64,000 bases of DNA from Hyphomicrobiaceae bacterium (GTDB taxonomy: Bacteria; Pseudomonadota; Alphaproteobacteria; Rhizobiales; Hyphomicrobiaceae). How positions within the stretch are numbered: the first letter of the stretch is position 1; every line of letters begins with the position of its first letter. Below, in pieces: positions 46,725 through 57,818 of the stretch. The stretch is taken from assembly GCA_041397645.1 (NCBI GenBank), contig JAWKWE010000004.1, positions 1,922,001 through 1,986,000 on the forward strand. The letters run 5' to 3'. The notes below the pieces were generated by a model, which saw nothing but the letters and a program-made list of their open reading frames with translations, was not told the DNA's origin and did no database searches. The position numbers were made by a program, and so were the translations under genes.

Positions 46725-47112
46725 GAGTACCCTCGTCCTCAGCGGTTGGTGGCGTCGCGTATGCCTTTGCACAGCGGTCTTGGGAGACTTTGCAAGAGCG
46801 GTGCAAACGAACCGACACCCCTACCCCGACCGCCCGACATGGTAAATGCCGTTATTGGCGGGGCAAGAGCGCCACACATCAAAACAACTTGCACGACATT
46901 ACCTCCAAGACGTTGAGCTTAGGCAAATTTCGCACCACTTTCACGCAGCAGTTGCATCCACAGCCAAGGCCGGGCCGATCCCGGCTTTTGGCATGGCGCA
47001 GGGTCACGGAATCGGCCCATAGCTCGCCTAATGGAGGCAGCCGGAAGGCGTTTTCGCCTATTTTACATGTGCCGCGTTCGCGTGGCGTTCCTACGAGGGG
47101 GTATTGGTTGTA
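46725..47112. other. intergenic region between divergent glmM and parA
   Basis: About 390 bases with no supported gene or RNA. It carries the promoters of glmM and the parA group; GAGGGGG at about 47095-47101 is the only ribosome binding site seen for parA. Confidence 0.5.
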
Positions 47113-48024
47113 ATGGCGGTCTTTCTTGCAGTGGCAAATCGCAAGGGTGGTGTTGGCAAATCCACGATTGCGGTCATGCTGGCACATGCGTTGAGCGTGT
47201 ACGGGGGCAAGCGAGTGCTGGTGCTCGACCTTGATTCCCAGTGCAATGCCTCGCTGATCCTAATGGGCGGCCAGGGATGGAACGAAGCCCGCAAGGCCGG
47301 CAAGACCATCTCGGACTACTTCTACGACCTGTTCGACGGAATCCCCGCAAATGCGCGTGACTATGTCGCCCGCAACGTTGGCGACGTCGCGGCCGCTAAC
47401 GGCAAACCAGCCCCTGTCGCCCTGGTGCCCGGCTCGCTGCTGCTGGAGGACATTCAGGGCGAACTCTATCTGAAGCAGGCAAGCCAAAGCCATATCCCCG
47501 ACGTTGTGGCTAACCGCGTCCGCGGGCGCATCGAGCTGCTCATTCGGCGCTTCGAAGGCGATTTCGACGTGGTGATCCTCGATTGCCCGCCGGGTCTGTC
47601 GTTTGCCGCCCTGGCAGCGCTGAAAGCGGCCGACAAGGTCATCGTGCCGTTCCGGCCCGATTACGTGTCCCAGCTCGCGGTCGACCGCATCGCGCTGCTG
47701 ATAGAGGACAAGCGCACCATCGACGATCTGGCCGAGATCCCCATCGAGGATCGGCGGTACACCTGCTTGGCCAACTACGTGCGCGACGACAACAAGCATT
47801 ACATGCTGATTGAGGAAATCAGTCTGGTTCATCCGCTGATGGAGACCTTCCTGCCGCAGCGCGAAGGCATCGCCAACGCCTTCGACTATATCAACGAGCG
47901 CCGCTCCATCGAAACCAAGTATGGGGACGCGATCGGCGATGTGAAAGAACTTCACATCGAGACGGAAAAGCTGCTGGAGCAGATCGCCAAATCAGCGCAG
48001 AAAGACAGAGTTGCAGCCCAGTAG
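47113..48024 (+). CDS. orphan ParA/MinD-family ATPase
   Basis: A 303-residue product. The deviant Walker A KGGVGKST (residues 11-18), Walker A' DLDSQCNAS and Walker B VVILDCPPGLS are intact, so it should dimerise on ATP and bind DNA or membrane. There is no ParB gene and no repeated parS-like site near by, which argues against the main chromosome-segregation system. TTG at 47104 is an alternative start. A gene of unknown family follows 99 bases downstream and may be its partner. ParA relatives of this kind position cargo such as protein clusters or organelles; which cargo is unknown. Confidence 0.9.
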   Translation: MAVFLAVANRKGGVGKSTIAVMLAHALSVYGGKRVLVLDLDSQCNASLILMGGQGWNEARKAGKTISDYFYDLFDGIPANARDYVARNVGDVAAANGKPAPVALVPGSLLLEDIQGELYLKQASQSHIPDVVANRVRGRIELLIRRFEGDFDVVILDCPPGLSFAALAALKAADKVIVPFRPDYVSQLAVDRIALLIEDKRTIDDLAEIPIEDRRYTCLANYVRDDNKHYMLIEEISLVHPLMETFLPQREGIANAFDYINERRSIETKYGDAIGDVKELHIETEKLLEQIAKSAQKDRVAAQ

Positions 48025-48123
48025 CCTCGTCTGCGCAAGCGACATTGGCCTCTTTTGGGGCTTTGGTTTCATGGTGTGGTACGGATTTCTGGTTCCACGG
48101 TTTCTTGAACGGACAATCTTGCG

Positions 48124-48624
48124 ATGAGCAAAGGCGTTCAGCTCTGGCCTGGCGATCGGATGCGGGCATTTTACCGCCGGCACATTACGGCGGAGAGTTC
48201 GCTCGACCCGAAAACCACAGAACGTCTCGTCGAGGCGCTCACCAAGGCCACCAATCGGATGTTGGTCTGGGAAATGCCTGCCGAGCCTGCCGCCGCTAAG
48301 GTCGAGGGTGGCAAGGCCGCGAAAGCCTCCGCCAAGACCAGTGCCCAAACAAATGCAAAGTCTGGCAAGTCTCCCGAGGCCGCGCCAAACGATCCGCCTT
48401 TCGATCCGTATGCGTTTTCCGCCATGGTCATACTCGCCAAGCAGGGGAGCGAGGCGCTTGCTGCACGCTTGGCCGGGATCAAGAGCGTCGATCATCTCAA
48501 GAAGCTCGCCGACGCTCAGCACCTTGGGTTCGATCGCTCGCTGACCAAGATCGACGACGTGCGCAAAGCCCTGCTAAAAGCTGCTGAACAGCGGCTCGCC
48601 GACCGGCGCGCTGCCGCAAGCTGA
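48124..48624 (+). CDS. protein of unknown function downstream of parA
   Basis: A 166-residue product in three parts: an N-terminal helical segment (1-58), an Ala/Lys/Ser-rich low-complexity linker (59-90) and a C-terminal helical domain (95-166) with many Lys/Ala (VDHLKKLADAQHLGFDRSL). It is basic overall. It lies 99 bases after the ParA gene and 24 bases before the isomerase gene. The build, a basic, partly disordered protein next to an orphan ParA, is what one expects of an adaptor that stimulates ParA, but I recognise no family and this is inference. Confidence 0.75.
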   Translation: MSKGVQLWPGDRMRAFYRRHITAESSLDPKTTERLVEALTKATNRMLVWEMPAEPAAAKVEGGKAAKASAKTSAQTNAKSGKSPEAAPNDPPFDPYAFSAMVILAKQGSEALAARLAGIKSVDHLKKLADAQHLGFDRSLTKIDDVRKALLKAAEQRLADRRAAAS

Positions 48625-48648
48625 CGCAACGCTCATTCGGGACGTCGT

Positions 48649-49263
48649 ATGGCCTCCAAACCCAAGCTAGAGTTCTTCTACGAATTCGCCTCGACATACT
48701 CGTACCTGTCCGCCATTCGCATAGACGATCTTGCCGCGCGCGCGGGAATCGATGTGGCTTGGCGGCCTTTTCTATTGGGGCCGATCTTCGCCAGCCAGGG
48801 ATGGACGACCTCGCCCTTTAATCTATACCCGGCCAAGGGCCGCTATATGGTGCGCGACATCGAGCGAATCGCAAAGGCGCGCGGACGCAAATTCGTCATG
48901 CCGGCAGTCTTTCCGGCAAACGGCCTGGCGGCGGCGCGCATCGCGCTTGCCGGCGAGAAGGCGGGCTGGATCAAGGATTTTTCCCGCCGCGTCTACGAAG
49001 CGCAATTTGAACGTGGGGAGGATATTTCCAACCCCGACATTTTGCGCAGGCTCCTCGATGATTTGAAGCTCGACGCCGACGTCGCTATGGCGCAGGCCAA
49101 TGCGCCGGAGAACAAGGACCGGCTGAGGGCACAATCCACGCGCGCCGCCGAACTCGGATTGTTCGGCGCACCGTCTTTCGTCACACCCGATGGCGAGCTG
49201 TTCTGGGGCGATGACCGGCTGGAACAGGCAATATCCTGGACGCTGGGGCCCAAGAAAACCTGA
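48649..49263 (+). CDS. 2-hydroxychromene-2-carboxylate isomerase (GST-kappa/DsbA fold)
   Basis: A 204-residue thioredoxin-fold protein of the HCCA isomerase/GST-kappa class: FFYEFASTYSYLS at the N-terminus with the active Ser where DsbA has Cys, RPFLLGPIFA, the helical insertion, and the end GLFGAPSFVTPDGELFWGDDRL with the cis-Pro loop. The class uses glutathione to isomerise hydroxychromene carboxylates in naphthalene degradation, but many members, this one included, lie outside any such pathway and may be general GST-like enzymes. Start follows the previous stop by 24 bases. Confidence 0.92.
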   Translation: MASKPKLEFFYEFASTYSYLSAIRIDDLAARAGIDVAWRPFLLGPIFASQGWTTSPFNLYPAKGRYMVRDIERIAKARGRKFVMPAVFPANGLAAARIALAGEKAGWIKDFSRRVYEAQFERGEDISNPDILRRLLDDLKLDADVAMAQANAPENKDRLRAQSTRAAELGLFGAPSFVTPDGELFWGDDRLEQAISWTLGPKKT

Positions 49264-49404
49264 ACGTCGGCACATCGAGCAATTTTCCGACGTTTTACAT
49301 CAATTCCATTCGCATCCTCACTGAATTAGAATCCGACCCGCCGCCGGAGTTGCGCCTTCCGGCTGTCTCTCTCTGAACGGCGCGGCACGAACCACGAGGC
49401 CAGC

Positions 49405-50064
49405 ATGTTCCCTGTCGGTGATGACGACTCCACAATCCGATCAACGACCTACGTTACCTACACGCTCGTGGTCATCAACGTTCTGGTATTCTTGCTTGAG
49501 CTGGCAGGGGGGAATGCCTTTATCCAGGAGTGGTCGTTCATTCCGGCGCGGTTCACGCGCAACCCTTCAAGCGATGCCATCACAATTCTCACAGCCATGT
49601 TCATGCATGGCGGATGGATGCATTTGTTCGGTAACATGCTCTACTTGTGGATCTTCGGAAACAATGTGGAGGACCGGATCGGCTCTATCCGCTTCCTGAT
49701 CTTCTATCTCGTGTCAGGCTTGGCGGCGACCTTTGCCCAGTACTATTTCTTGCCCCATTCAAACGTGCCAAACGTCGGAGCGTCGGGCGCCATCGCAGGC
49801 GTGCTGGGCGCGTATCTGGTGATGTTTCCAAAAGCAAGGGTCAACGTCGCTATTGGCTATAACGTCGTACCTATGCCCGCCATTCTGGTACTCGGATTCT
49901 GGATCGTGCTTCAGCTGTTCAGCGGCGTCGGTTCCATCGCAACAACAGACGAGACCATGAGAGACGTTGGCGGCGTTGCATACATGGCGCACATTGGCGG
50001 CTTCTTCACGGGCATCCTGCTTGCGCTCGTCATGGGCGGACGAAGGCCAACCAACATGGCTTAG
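49405..50064 (+). CDS. rhomboid-family intramembrane serine protease
   Basis: A 219-residue integral membrane protease with six helices. The catalytic Ser is in GASGAIAG (about residue 131) and the catalytic His in YMAHIGGF (about 196); HGGWMHLFGNMLYLWIFG is the helix 2 signature with the oxyanion His/Asn. Rhomboids cleave single-pass membrane proteins within the lipid layer. Substrates are not evident. It ends 9 bases before the converging YcxB-like gene. Confidence 0.95.
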   Translation: MFPVGDDDSTIRSTTYVTYTLVVINVLVFLLELAGGNAFIQEWSFIPARFTRNPSSDAITILTAMFMHGGWMHLFGNMLYLWIFGNNVEDRIGSIRFLIFYLVSGLAATFAQYYFLPHSNVPNVGASGAIAGVLGAYLVMFPKARVNVAIGYNVVPMPAILVLGFWIVLQLFSGVGSIATTDETMRDVGGVAYMAHIGGFFTGILLALVMGGRRPTNMA

Positions 50065-50073
50065 CGCTGTGTC

Positions 50074-50625
50074 TCAGCCCGTTTCCCTGACGATGTGCGC
50101 CTTGCAAGCAGCAATGAATTCAGCACGCTCGCGTTCGCATCTGAACGCACGCGGCGGAATGATGTTACCGGCAGCGGGCTCAAACCACAAAATCACGTAG
50201 CCATCGAACTCCGTAACGTCCTCGAAACGGCTCCAGGCCATCTGGTTGCTGAGCCCGGGGGACGAAGATTTGATCCCATCTTCAGAAACCTCGAGCTGCC
50301 GCTCGGCGAGCACGGGCCCTCCCGGTCGGACACCTCTTTTGCTTTGCGCAAAATACTGAGCCCATAGCGAACCCAGAATTATCGTCACCCCCGCTGCGAG
50401 GCCGACGGCGAAGGACACCATGTTGTTAGGTCCTAAGCCGAACGCTGGTATCAACACGTGCGCCGCGGCCAGGAAAAGCGGCAGCACCAGAAGCGTAAGA
50501 ACCAGCGCGGTGGCCTTGCTGGAGGTTTGCTGGCCAGAGATGCGGTTCATCCGCGTTTTGACCGCGCGCTGGTAAACCGCGACATCGGCTGGCTCGAGCT
50601 TGTATGTCAGGTGACGGGGCTGCAT
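50074..50625 (-). CDS. YcxB-like membrane protein
   Basis: A 183-residue product. Two adjacent membrane helices (about 39-58 and 68-87) are followed by a PH-like C-terminal domain of the YcxB type, seen in ERQLEVSEDGIKSSSPGLSN, MAWSRFEDVTEFDGYVILWF and IIPPRAFRCERERAEF. Function of this family is unknown. The ATG at 50625 is one base beyond the folP stop, so the two are translationally linked. Confidence 0.82.
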   Translation of the reverse strand: MQPRHLTYKLEPADVAVYQRAVKTRMNRISGQQTSSKATALVLTLLVLPLFLAAAHVLIPAFGLGPNNMVSFAVGLAAGVTIILGSLWAQYFAQSKRGVRPGGPVLAERQLEVSEDGIKSSSPGLSNQMAWSRFEDVTEFDGYVILWFEPAAGNIIPPRAFRCERERAEFIAACKAHIVRETG

Positions 50626-50626
50626 T

Positions 50627-51724
50627 TCACGCCAACCCGGCTTCCGTGCCAGCAACACTCGCGCGCCAAACCTCGACAGCCTGCCGCGTCTCGGCGACGT
50701 CATGTACGCGCACGATCTGGACACCTTGCGCTATCCCGCACAATGCGGCTGCGAGCGATCCCGGCATGCGGTCCTTTGCTTCCGGCACATCGCACAACTG
50801 CCCGATCATTTTCTTGCGCGAGGCACCCAGCAGAAGCGCAACGCCCAAGCCATGATAGAGCGACAGCTTCTGCATGACGGCCACGTTGTGATGCAGATGC
50901 TTGCCGAAACCTATGCCGGGATCGGCAACGATCCTCTCGCGCGGAATGCCCGCGGCGACACACTCTCCAATGCGCTTGTCGAGATAATCGAAGACGTCGA
51001 GCACGACGTCGTCGTAGCGCGGGTTGTCATTCATGGTCTTGGGATCGCCTTGGGCGTGCATCAGCATGACAGGCAAGCCGCTGGCAGCCGCCACATCGAG
51101 TGACTTGGGATCGTGCGTGAGCGCGGACACGTCGTTCAAGATGTCCGCGCCAGCAGCCGCGGCCTGGCGCATAACTTCCGCCTTGCGGGTATCGACGGAG
51201 ATGACGGCTTTCGTTTTTGCCCGCAAGCCTTCGATCACAGGGATGACACGCGACAGCTCCTCCTTAAGCGCGACAGCGTCCGAGCCGGGCCGCGTGCTTT
51301 CTCCTCCGATGTCGAGGATATCGGCTCCCTCCTCGATCAAACGCAAACCGTGTGCGATAGCCGCTTGGGCACCCGAGAACTGCCCGCCATCCGAGAAACT
51401 GTCCGGCGTCACATTGACGATCCCCATGATGCGCGGACGCTTCAGATGCAGCCCCGCCAGCGGCGCACGTTCTCCTTGGAATGCCTCGTAAGTTTCCCAC
51501 ATCTGGTCGCCGTCGAAGGGCGGATGGTACCAGTCCTGTGCCTCGAAGGCTTCCACAAGGCGACAGCGCCCCGGTCCATGATCCGCGCGTCTGATCAGTT
51601 CGACGTGAGCAAACCCGATGTCGTCTCGCCCGCATAGTGGTTGCAGGCCAACGGTATTAGGATCGAGCTTATCGCGCACCGTCGCGAACGAAATGACCGG
51701 GCGCATATAATAGCTTCGGGTCAA
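50627..51724 (-). CDS. folP: dihydropteroate synthase
   Basis: Joins p-aminobenzoate to dihydropterin pyrophosphate in folate synthesis; target of sulfonamides. The TIM-barrel domain (residues 97-365) shows MGIVNVTPDSFSDGG, DIGGESTRPG, ISVDTRK, NDVSAL and the late GASRKKMIG. The first 96 residues are an extension of the kind seen in other alphaproteobacterial FolP proteins (an acidic region ending in LKRPRIMG). Lies between ftsH and the YcxB-like gene in the leftward block. Confidence 0.96.
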   Translation of the reverse strand: MTRSYYMRPVISFATVRDKLDPNTVGLQPLCGRDDIGFAHVELIRRADHGPGRCRLVEAFEAQDWYHPPFDGDQMWETYEAFQGERAPLAGLHLKRPRIMGIVNVTPDSFSDGGQFSGAQAAIAHGLRLIEEGADILDIGGESTRPGSDAVALKEELSRVIPVIEGLRAKTKAVISVDTRKAEVMRQAAAAGADILNDVSALTHDPKSLDVAAASGLPVMLMHAQGDPKTMNDNPRYDDVVLDVFDYLDKRIGECVAAGIPRERIVADPGIGFGKHLHHNVAVMQKLSLYHGLGVALLLGASRKKMIGQLCDVPEAKDRMPGSLAAALCGIAQGVQIVRVHDVAETRQAVEVWRASVAGTEAGLA

Positions 51725-51802
51725 TGCGGGGCCTCCGAAAGAAACAGCCCCCGGGAGGTGTTTTCCGGGGGCTGCCAGATTTTGTCGGTTTGAACCGCCG
51801 CG

Positions 51803-53743
<1,941 letters not shown>

Positions 53744-53973
53744 TTGAGTTCCCAAAGAGGCCGGTAGTCTATTGCAACCCTAGCCGGCGGCCATAAGACC
53801 CGCATTCGTGCCGTTAACATAGGGTTCCCCCGTCAATCGCACAAGCAAAGCCCCTTATATGGTCAAAGAGATAAGATCTGCAGAACTGGAAGAGCTTGCC
53901 CGCCAAGCCCTGACATATCGCTAATTCACATTGAACCAACGTTATCGTTTCCGGCAATTGGGCGGGCTCGCCC

Positions 53974-55299
53974 TCAGTGACAGAGCGGCTCGGCGTCCAG
54001 TTCCTCCCCGCCGCTCAGGTCCATGGCCGGGTCGGCTTGCAGATACGCCTGCAGGCTCGGGACGGCGACCAGCTTGCCTTGCACCCGGAATGCCGGCAGC
54101 GCCGCGACGGCTGCTGCTGGCAATCGGCACCGCGGATCGAGCAGCGGGCCGACCAGTGTTTGACGATCGGTCTCACCCAGCATGCCGACTTCAACGCCCT
54201 CAACCCCGCGCCGCGTTCTCACCCTGAAGCGGCGGTCCCAGGTCTGCCAGACACCGGAATGGTCGAGGGTCATGGGCGCGACATCGACCCGCCCGGCCTC
54301 CCGCCAGACCTTAACCTGCCGCGCCGTGGTGGTGACGACAGCGCCGCCGAGGGTCGCAGTGAGCCTCCCGTCTGAGGACATGCGTTTCACCATATCCTCA
54401 ACCTCCGAAAGCTGCGGCACCGGGCTAGCCCCCCCGAAGCGCGAAATGAGATGCGCCAGAACCCGCATCCGCAAGTGCGCAGGCCCGGCATCAAAGGCGG
54501 ACCGGGATAGGCTGGAATAGATCTCGTCGTTGAACGACAGCTCCAGCGTTTCGGTGAAGCGCGCGACCGCGTAGTCCATGGCTTCTCGCGCTTCTCCGAG
54601 CCGCCGCGCACTAGTGGCAATCGCGTCCGCACCGATGCCCTCGTCGCTGAGCCGCGAAAGCGCAACGCGCAGAGCAGGCCGCTCATAGTCGAGGCAGGCG
54701 TTGGTCGGATCTTCGACCCAGTTCACGCCACGTGCTTCCAAGGTGGCGATCAGACGTACCTTCGGCACGTCGAGCAAAGGGCGCAGGAGGGTTACTGAAC
54801 TTTCCTCCCTCAAAGACGTGCGAGGCGCCATCGCGCTCAACCCGTCCAGCCCCGAGCCTCGCTTTAGACGCATCAGGAATGTCTCAGCCTGATCGTCTCG
54901 CGTGTGTGCGCTCACGATGCAGACGCTTGCGCCACCAAGGCCCAACGCTGCGCTTTCGAGCAATAGGTATCGCGCGGCGCGCGCTGATGCCGGAATGCCT
55001 CGAGCGGGCTTTTCCCCCTCCCACTCCAGCGTGCGGTGCGGCAGAGCGAGCTTCGCCGCACACTGCAAAACAAAGTGCGCTTCTTGCGCCGATTCCGGCC
55101 GCAAGCCGTGATCTACGGTAATAACGAGAACCTTGCGTAACGTATCGGGGTGACGGGCAAACCATTCGGCAGCGAGATGCATGAGGGCCATGCTGTCGGG
55201 ACCGCCCGAAACCGCAAGAACGATTGCGTCGAAGGCGGCAAGCGGCGCCAACAGGCGCTCCGCCTCTTCCATCGTTACGACTGGGGCCTTCTCACCCAC
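53974..55299 (-). CDS. tilS: tRNA(Ile)-lysidine synthetase
   Basis: Adds lysine to C34 of the AUA-reading tRNA-Ile, changing its specificity from Met to Ile. The 441-residue product starts at GTG and has the PP-loop SGGPDSMALM (residues 31-40), VDHGLR and SAHTRDDQAETFLMRLKRGSGLDGL, the N-type ATPase core of TilS, then the helical tRNA-binding and C-terminal parts. A second start at codon 10 (ATG) is possible. It stands in the usual place between the tol-pal-cpoB genes and ftsH. Confidence 0.96.
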   Translation of the reverse strand: MGEKAPVVTMEEAERLLAPLAAFDAIVLAVSGGPDSMALMHLAAEWFARHPDTLRKVLVITVDHGLRPESAQEAHFVLQCAAKLALPHRTLEWEGEKPARGIPASARAARYLLLESAALGLGGASVCIVSAHTRDDQAETFLMRLKRGSGLDGLSAMAPRTSLREESSVTLLRPLLDVPKVRLIATLEARGVNWVEDPTNACLDYERPALRVALSRLSDEGIGADAIATSARRLGEAREAMDYAVARFTETLELSFNDEIYSSLSRSAFDAGPAHLRMRVLAHLISRFGGASPVPQLSEVEDMVKRMSSDGRLTATLGGAVVTTTARQVKVWREAGRVDVAPMTLDHSGVWQTWDRRFRVRTRRGVEGVEVGMLGETDRQTLVGPLLDPRCRLPAAAVAALPAFRVQGKLVAVPSLQAYLQADPAMDLSGGEELDAEPLCH

Positions 55300-55356
55300 G
55301 CTTCACACTCCGAACATTAGGATCTTGCCAAGGCTTCGGAGGTCAAGCGTGCGGCT

Positions 55357-56364
55357 TCACTGACAGCCAACCCGCTGACGCTCCGCTTGCGCACGCGCTT
55401 TCACACTCTGAGGCGCATCGGGGAACTTCGAATTCAACTCCGAATAGGATGCGCACGCGGCGTCTTTCTGCCCAAGCCGATCGAGCGACATTGCGAGCTT
55501 CAGCAAACTATCGGGCGCCTTCGCACTCTTCGCATAGGTCTGGTAGCCCTGCAGGAATGCACTTGCGGCCGACTTGTACTGGCCGCGCACAAAATAAGTC
55601 TCACCAAGCCAATATTGCGCGTTTCCCGCAAGCGAGTCGCTCGGAAACTGTTTGAGGAAATCACCGAAGGCAGCTTCAGCAGCACCATAGTCGCGCTGCA
55701 GAAGATAGCCGTAGGCAGTTTCGTACGCCTGGCGTGGATCGCCGCCGCCCTCGCCTGCCGCCGGTAAAGCAGCCGTCTGCACACCCGCTGGTGACGTGGC
55801 ACCTGCCGCAGACTGCGACGCATAACCGTTGTCGCCAGTGATGACCGGCGGGCCGCTCGAATTGCTTTCCTCGATCAGTCCACCGATCGCATCGTTGTGA
55901 ACCGACGTCGTGCCGAACGATGACGCCGCTTGCGCCGGACCGGCGGAAGGCGCGACGTACTCACCGCGACGCGGCGCGCCACCCATGCTGCGAATCTGAT
56001 CGGACAGAGCCTGCACCTGATTGCTGAGCGCCCGCACCTGGTTCTCAAGTGCATCCACCCGTATCGGATCTGCGCCGCCCCCACCGCCCGCAGCAGCAGG
56101 CGCCACCGGATTGCGCGCCATGCTCTGAAGCGTGCCGACAAGCACCTGCATGTCGACCAACTGTTCTTCGAGACTTTCAACGCGCGATTTCAAACCCGCA
56201 TCACCCGCCTGATCGGCGGCTTTCGCTTTCGCGGATTTTGCATCCTGCGCAAACGCATCGTGTGCAAACGTCAACGGCGCAGCCAGCAAGGCCAAAGCGA
56301 GCGTACCTGCTGCGAGACGGCGCAAGTGTTGAAACAAGTCTGCGCTGGTCGTGAAGCTCGTCAT
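55357..56364 (-). CDS. cpoB: Tol-Pal system coordinator CpoB (YbgF)
   Basis: A periplasmic 335-residue protein from the ATG at 56364 (AGGGG eight bases upstream). Signal peptide (cleavage at AFA-Q near residue 40), then a coiled coil with trimer-type heptads (LEEQLVDMQ, ALENQVRALSNQVQALSDQ; about 55-125), a Gly/Ser/Ala-rich linker and a C-terminal TPR domain (about 215-335, AYGYLLQRDYGAAEAAFGDF). CpoB binds TolA and links outer-membrane constriction with PBP1B peptidoglycan synthesis. It follows tolQRAB, pal and the OmpA-like gene. Confidence 0.95.
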   Translation of the reverse strand: MTSFTTSADLFQHLRRLAAGTLALALLAAPLTFAHDAFAQDAKSAKAKAADQAGDAGLKSRVESLEEQLVDMQVLVGTLQSMARNPVAPAAAGGGGGADPIRVDALENQVRALSNQVQALSDQIRSMGGAPRRGEYVAPSAGPAQAASSFGTTSVHNDAIGGLIEESNSSGPPVITGDNGYASQSAAGATSPAGVQTAALPAAGEGGGDPRQAYETAYGYLLQRDYGAAEAAFGDFLKQFPSDSLAGNAQYWLGETYFVRGQYKSAASAFLQGYQTYAKSAKAPDSLLKLAMSLDRLGQKDAACASYSELNSKFPDAPQSVKARAQAERQRVGCQ

Positions 56365-56603
56365 CTCAATTGCCCCTGTGGTTCTCGTGTGCCGCGACAA
56401 TGCAATCCAATGTGAAGTCTTCACATGAATGCTTCGAGTGCGAGGCACCGCCCCAATCTACTTGCTCGCTGGCACATGCTCAATGTATCGCGTCCGACGC
56501 GCCAGATTTCACATCGTTTCCAATTCATTTCGACGAACGCCCGACACAGCGGAGCTGGCCATTTAGCCCAATCACAAACTGTGGCAATGAAAACACGCCG
56601 CTC

Positions 56604-57482
56604 TTACCGCGCCAAGGGTCGCGTAGGCACGCTTGCGGGCAACTCTATGGCCATCGCCTCCGGCGAAGGCGCGGAAAGTTGCGAAGTCCCCATCCCCGCA
56701 TAGTTGATCAAAGATTCGACGTGGCGGTTCTGCGCCTGACAGAGCGCGCTCGAACACGTCGCGACAGGATCGGTGGCGCCGCGTGCTTCAACCCGAATGC
56801 GCGAAGGTTCGACACCACTTTCAAGCAGCTTTGCCTCAACCGCGCGTGCGCGCGCCAACGAAAGGTCGGCTTCGTCACGGTTGCTTCCCCCGTCAGCAGA
56901 ACGACCGATCACGGTAACCTCAAGACTTGGCATCCGCTTGAGCCATTGCGCCTGCGCCTCGACGACGGAGCGCGCTCGACCGCCGAGCAACGCGCTATTT
57001 TGCGAAAAGAAAACCCGGTCGCCCACGTCCTTCAGGAAACGGTTACGCGTACGGCGAACCTGTTCGGCACTTACAAGAAGTCCGTTTTCCGCGCTCGGCT
57101 CGACACCACGCTGGGTGACTGTCTTTGCCGGGATCGAATCGCGAGACGTTGCGCGGCTGACATTGGCGGTGTTGCTGGTCGGCGCAGGGCCTGCGTTGTC
57201 GTCACCGGCGCCTTCGTCCTCGTCGAGGCTGATCAACGCCTCAGACGCTGCCGCAGCCTCGGTCGACTGCGGATAGGAAGACAGAATTGTTTCGAAGATT
57301 TTGCGTGCCAAATCCGATCGGCCAGCATCGAGTGCGTCGAATCCGTCAGAGAGCAGATCGGAGGGTCCCGATGCGCTCTTTGCCGGACCTGCTCCGGCAG
57401 TAGTTGCACTCATCCCGCCCGCGGCAAACGCCATACAGACGGCGAGGACAACTAACCTGAACTTTGAACGACCTCTGATCAT
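56604..57482 (-). CDS. OmpA-family peptidoglycan-binding protein, second copy beside pal
   Basis: A 292-residue exported protein from the ATG at 57482, with a signal peptide (hydrophobic 8-22). Residues about 40-80 look like one TPR-like pair (DGFDALDAGRSDLARKIF), followed by a Ser/Thr/Ala/Asp-rich linker. The OmpA-C domain (about 150-260) aligns with Pal in the same genome: VGDRVFFSQNSALL against VGDIVYFSTDSVDL, and the C-x4-C and QNR end are shared. The last 30 residues are Pro/Ala/Ser-rich. No lipobox, so it is probably soluble or anchored otherwise. It lies between pal and cpoB and is separated from pal by a terminator-like hairpin. Confidence 0.87.
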   Translation of the reverse strand: MIRGRSKFRLVVLAVCMAFAAGGMSATTAGAGPAKSASGPSDLLSDGFDALDAGRSDLARKIFETILSSYPQSTEAAAASEALISLDEDEGAGDDNAGPAPTSNTANVSRATSRDSIPAKTVTQRGVEPSAENGLLVSAEQVRRTRNRFLKDVGDRVFFSQNSALLGGRARSVVEAQAQWLKRMPSLEVTVIGRSADGGSNRDEADLSLARARAVEAKLLESGVEPSRIRVEARGATDPVATCSSALCQAQNRHVESLINYAGMGTSQLSAPSPEAMAIELPASVPTRPLAR

Positions 57483-57741
57483 GGCACCAAAATCGGACAA
57501 CCCGCTTTGCCCGCACGTGAACTTGTGGTCCTCCATTGGGGCCAAACTAAGCCAATTGTGGGTTAACTCGCCTAATTGGGAGCAGGTGTTGCAGTATGGT
57601 TTACGGACGATCCGCCAACCGAATGCAGCTTAGCCGCAAGTCTTCGGAAGCGCCCCTCGCCGGCGGTCGATTCATCGAAGGAATCGCACGCAAAAGACGC
57701 GTAGCAGAACACGGACCATGAACTCATCGCGCGCAAAACGA

Positions 57742-57767
57742 AACGGCGGGGCCGAAATCCCGCCGTT
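57742..57767 (-). terminator. intrinsic terminator after pal
   Basis: Perfect 9-bp inverted repeat AACGGCGGG/CCCGCCGTT with an 8-base loop, 51 bases past the pal stop; the leftward strand continues CGTTTTGCG. It partly insulates the OmpA-like gene from pal. Confidence 0.65.
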
Positions 57768-57818
57768 CAAAGTTTTCGCAGCCAATCTGACCCTTTGAGG
57801 GCCAGCGGATCGCTAAGT

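Noticed and set aside
50627..51724. 95-residue N-terminal extension of FolP as a possible fusion
   Set aside because: Other alphaproteobacterial FolP proteins have a similar extension, so it is not unusual.
53858..53923. 21-codon rightward mini-frame MVKEIRSAELEELARQALTY between tilS and ftsH
   Set aside because: Looks protein-like but has no ribosome binding site and lies in the ftsH promoter region; too short to support.
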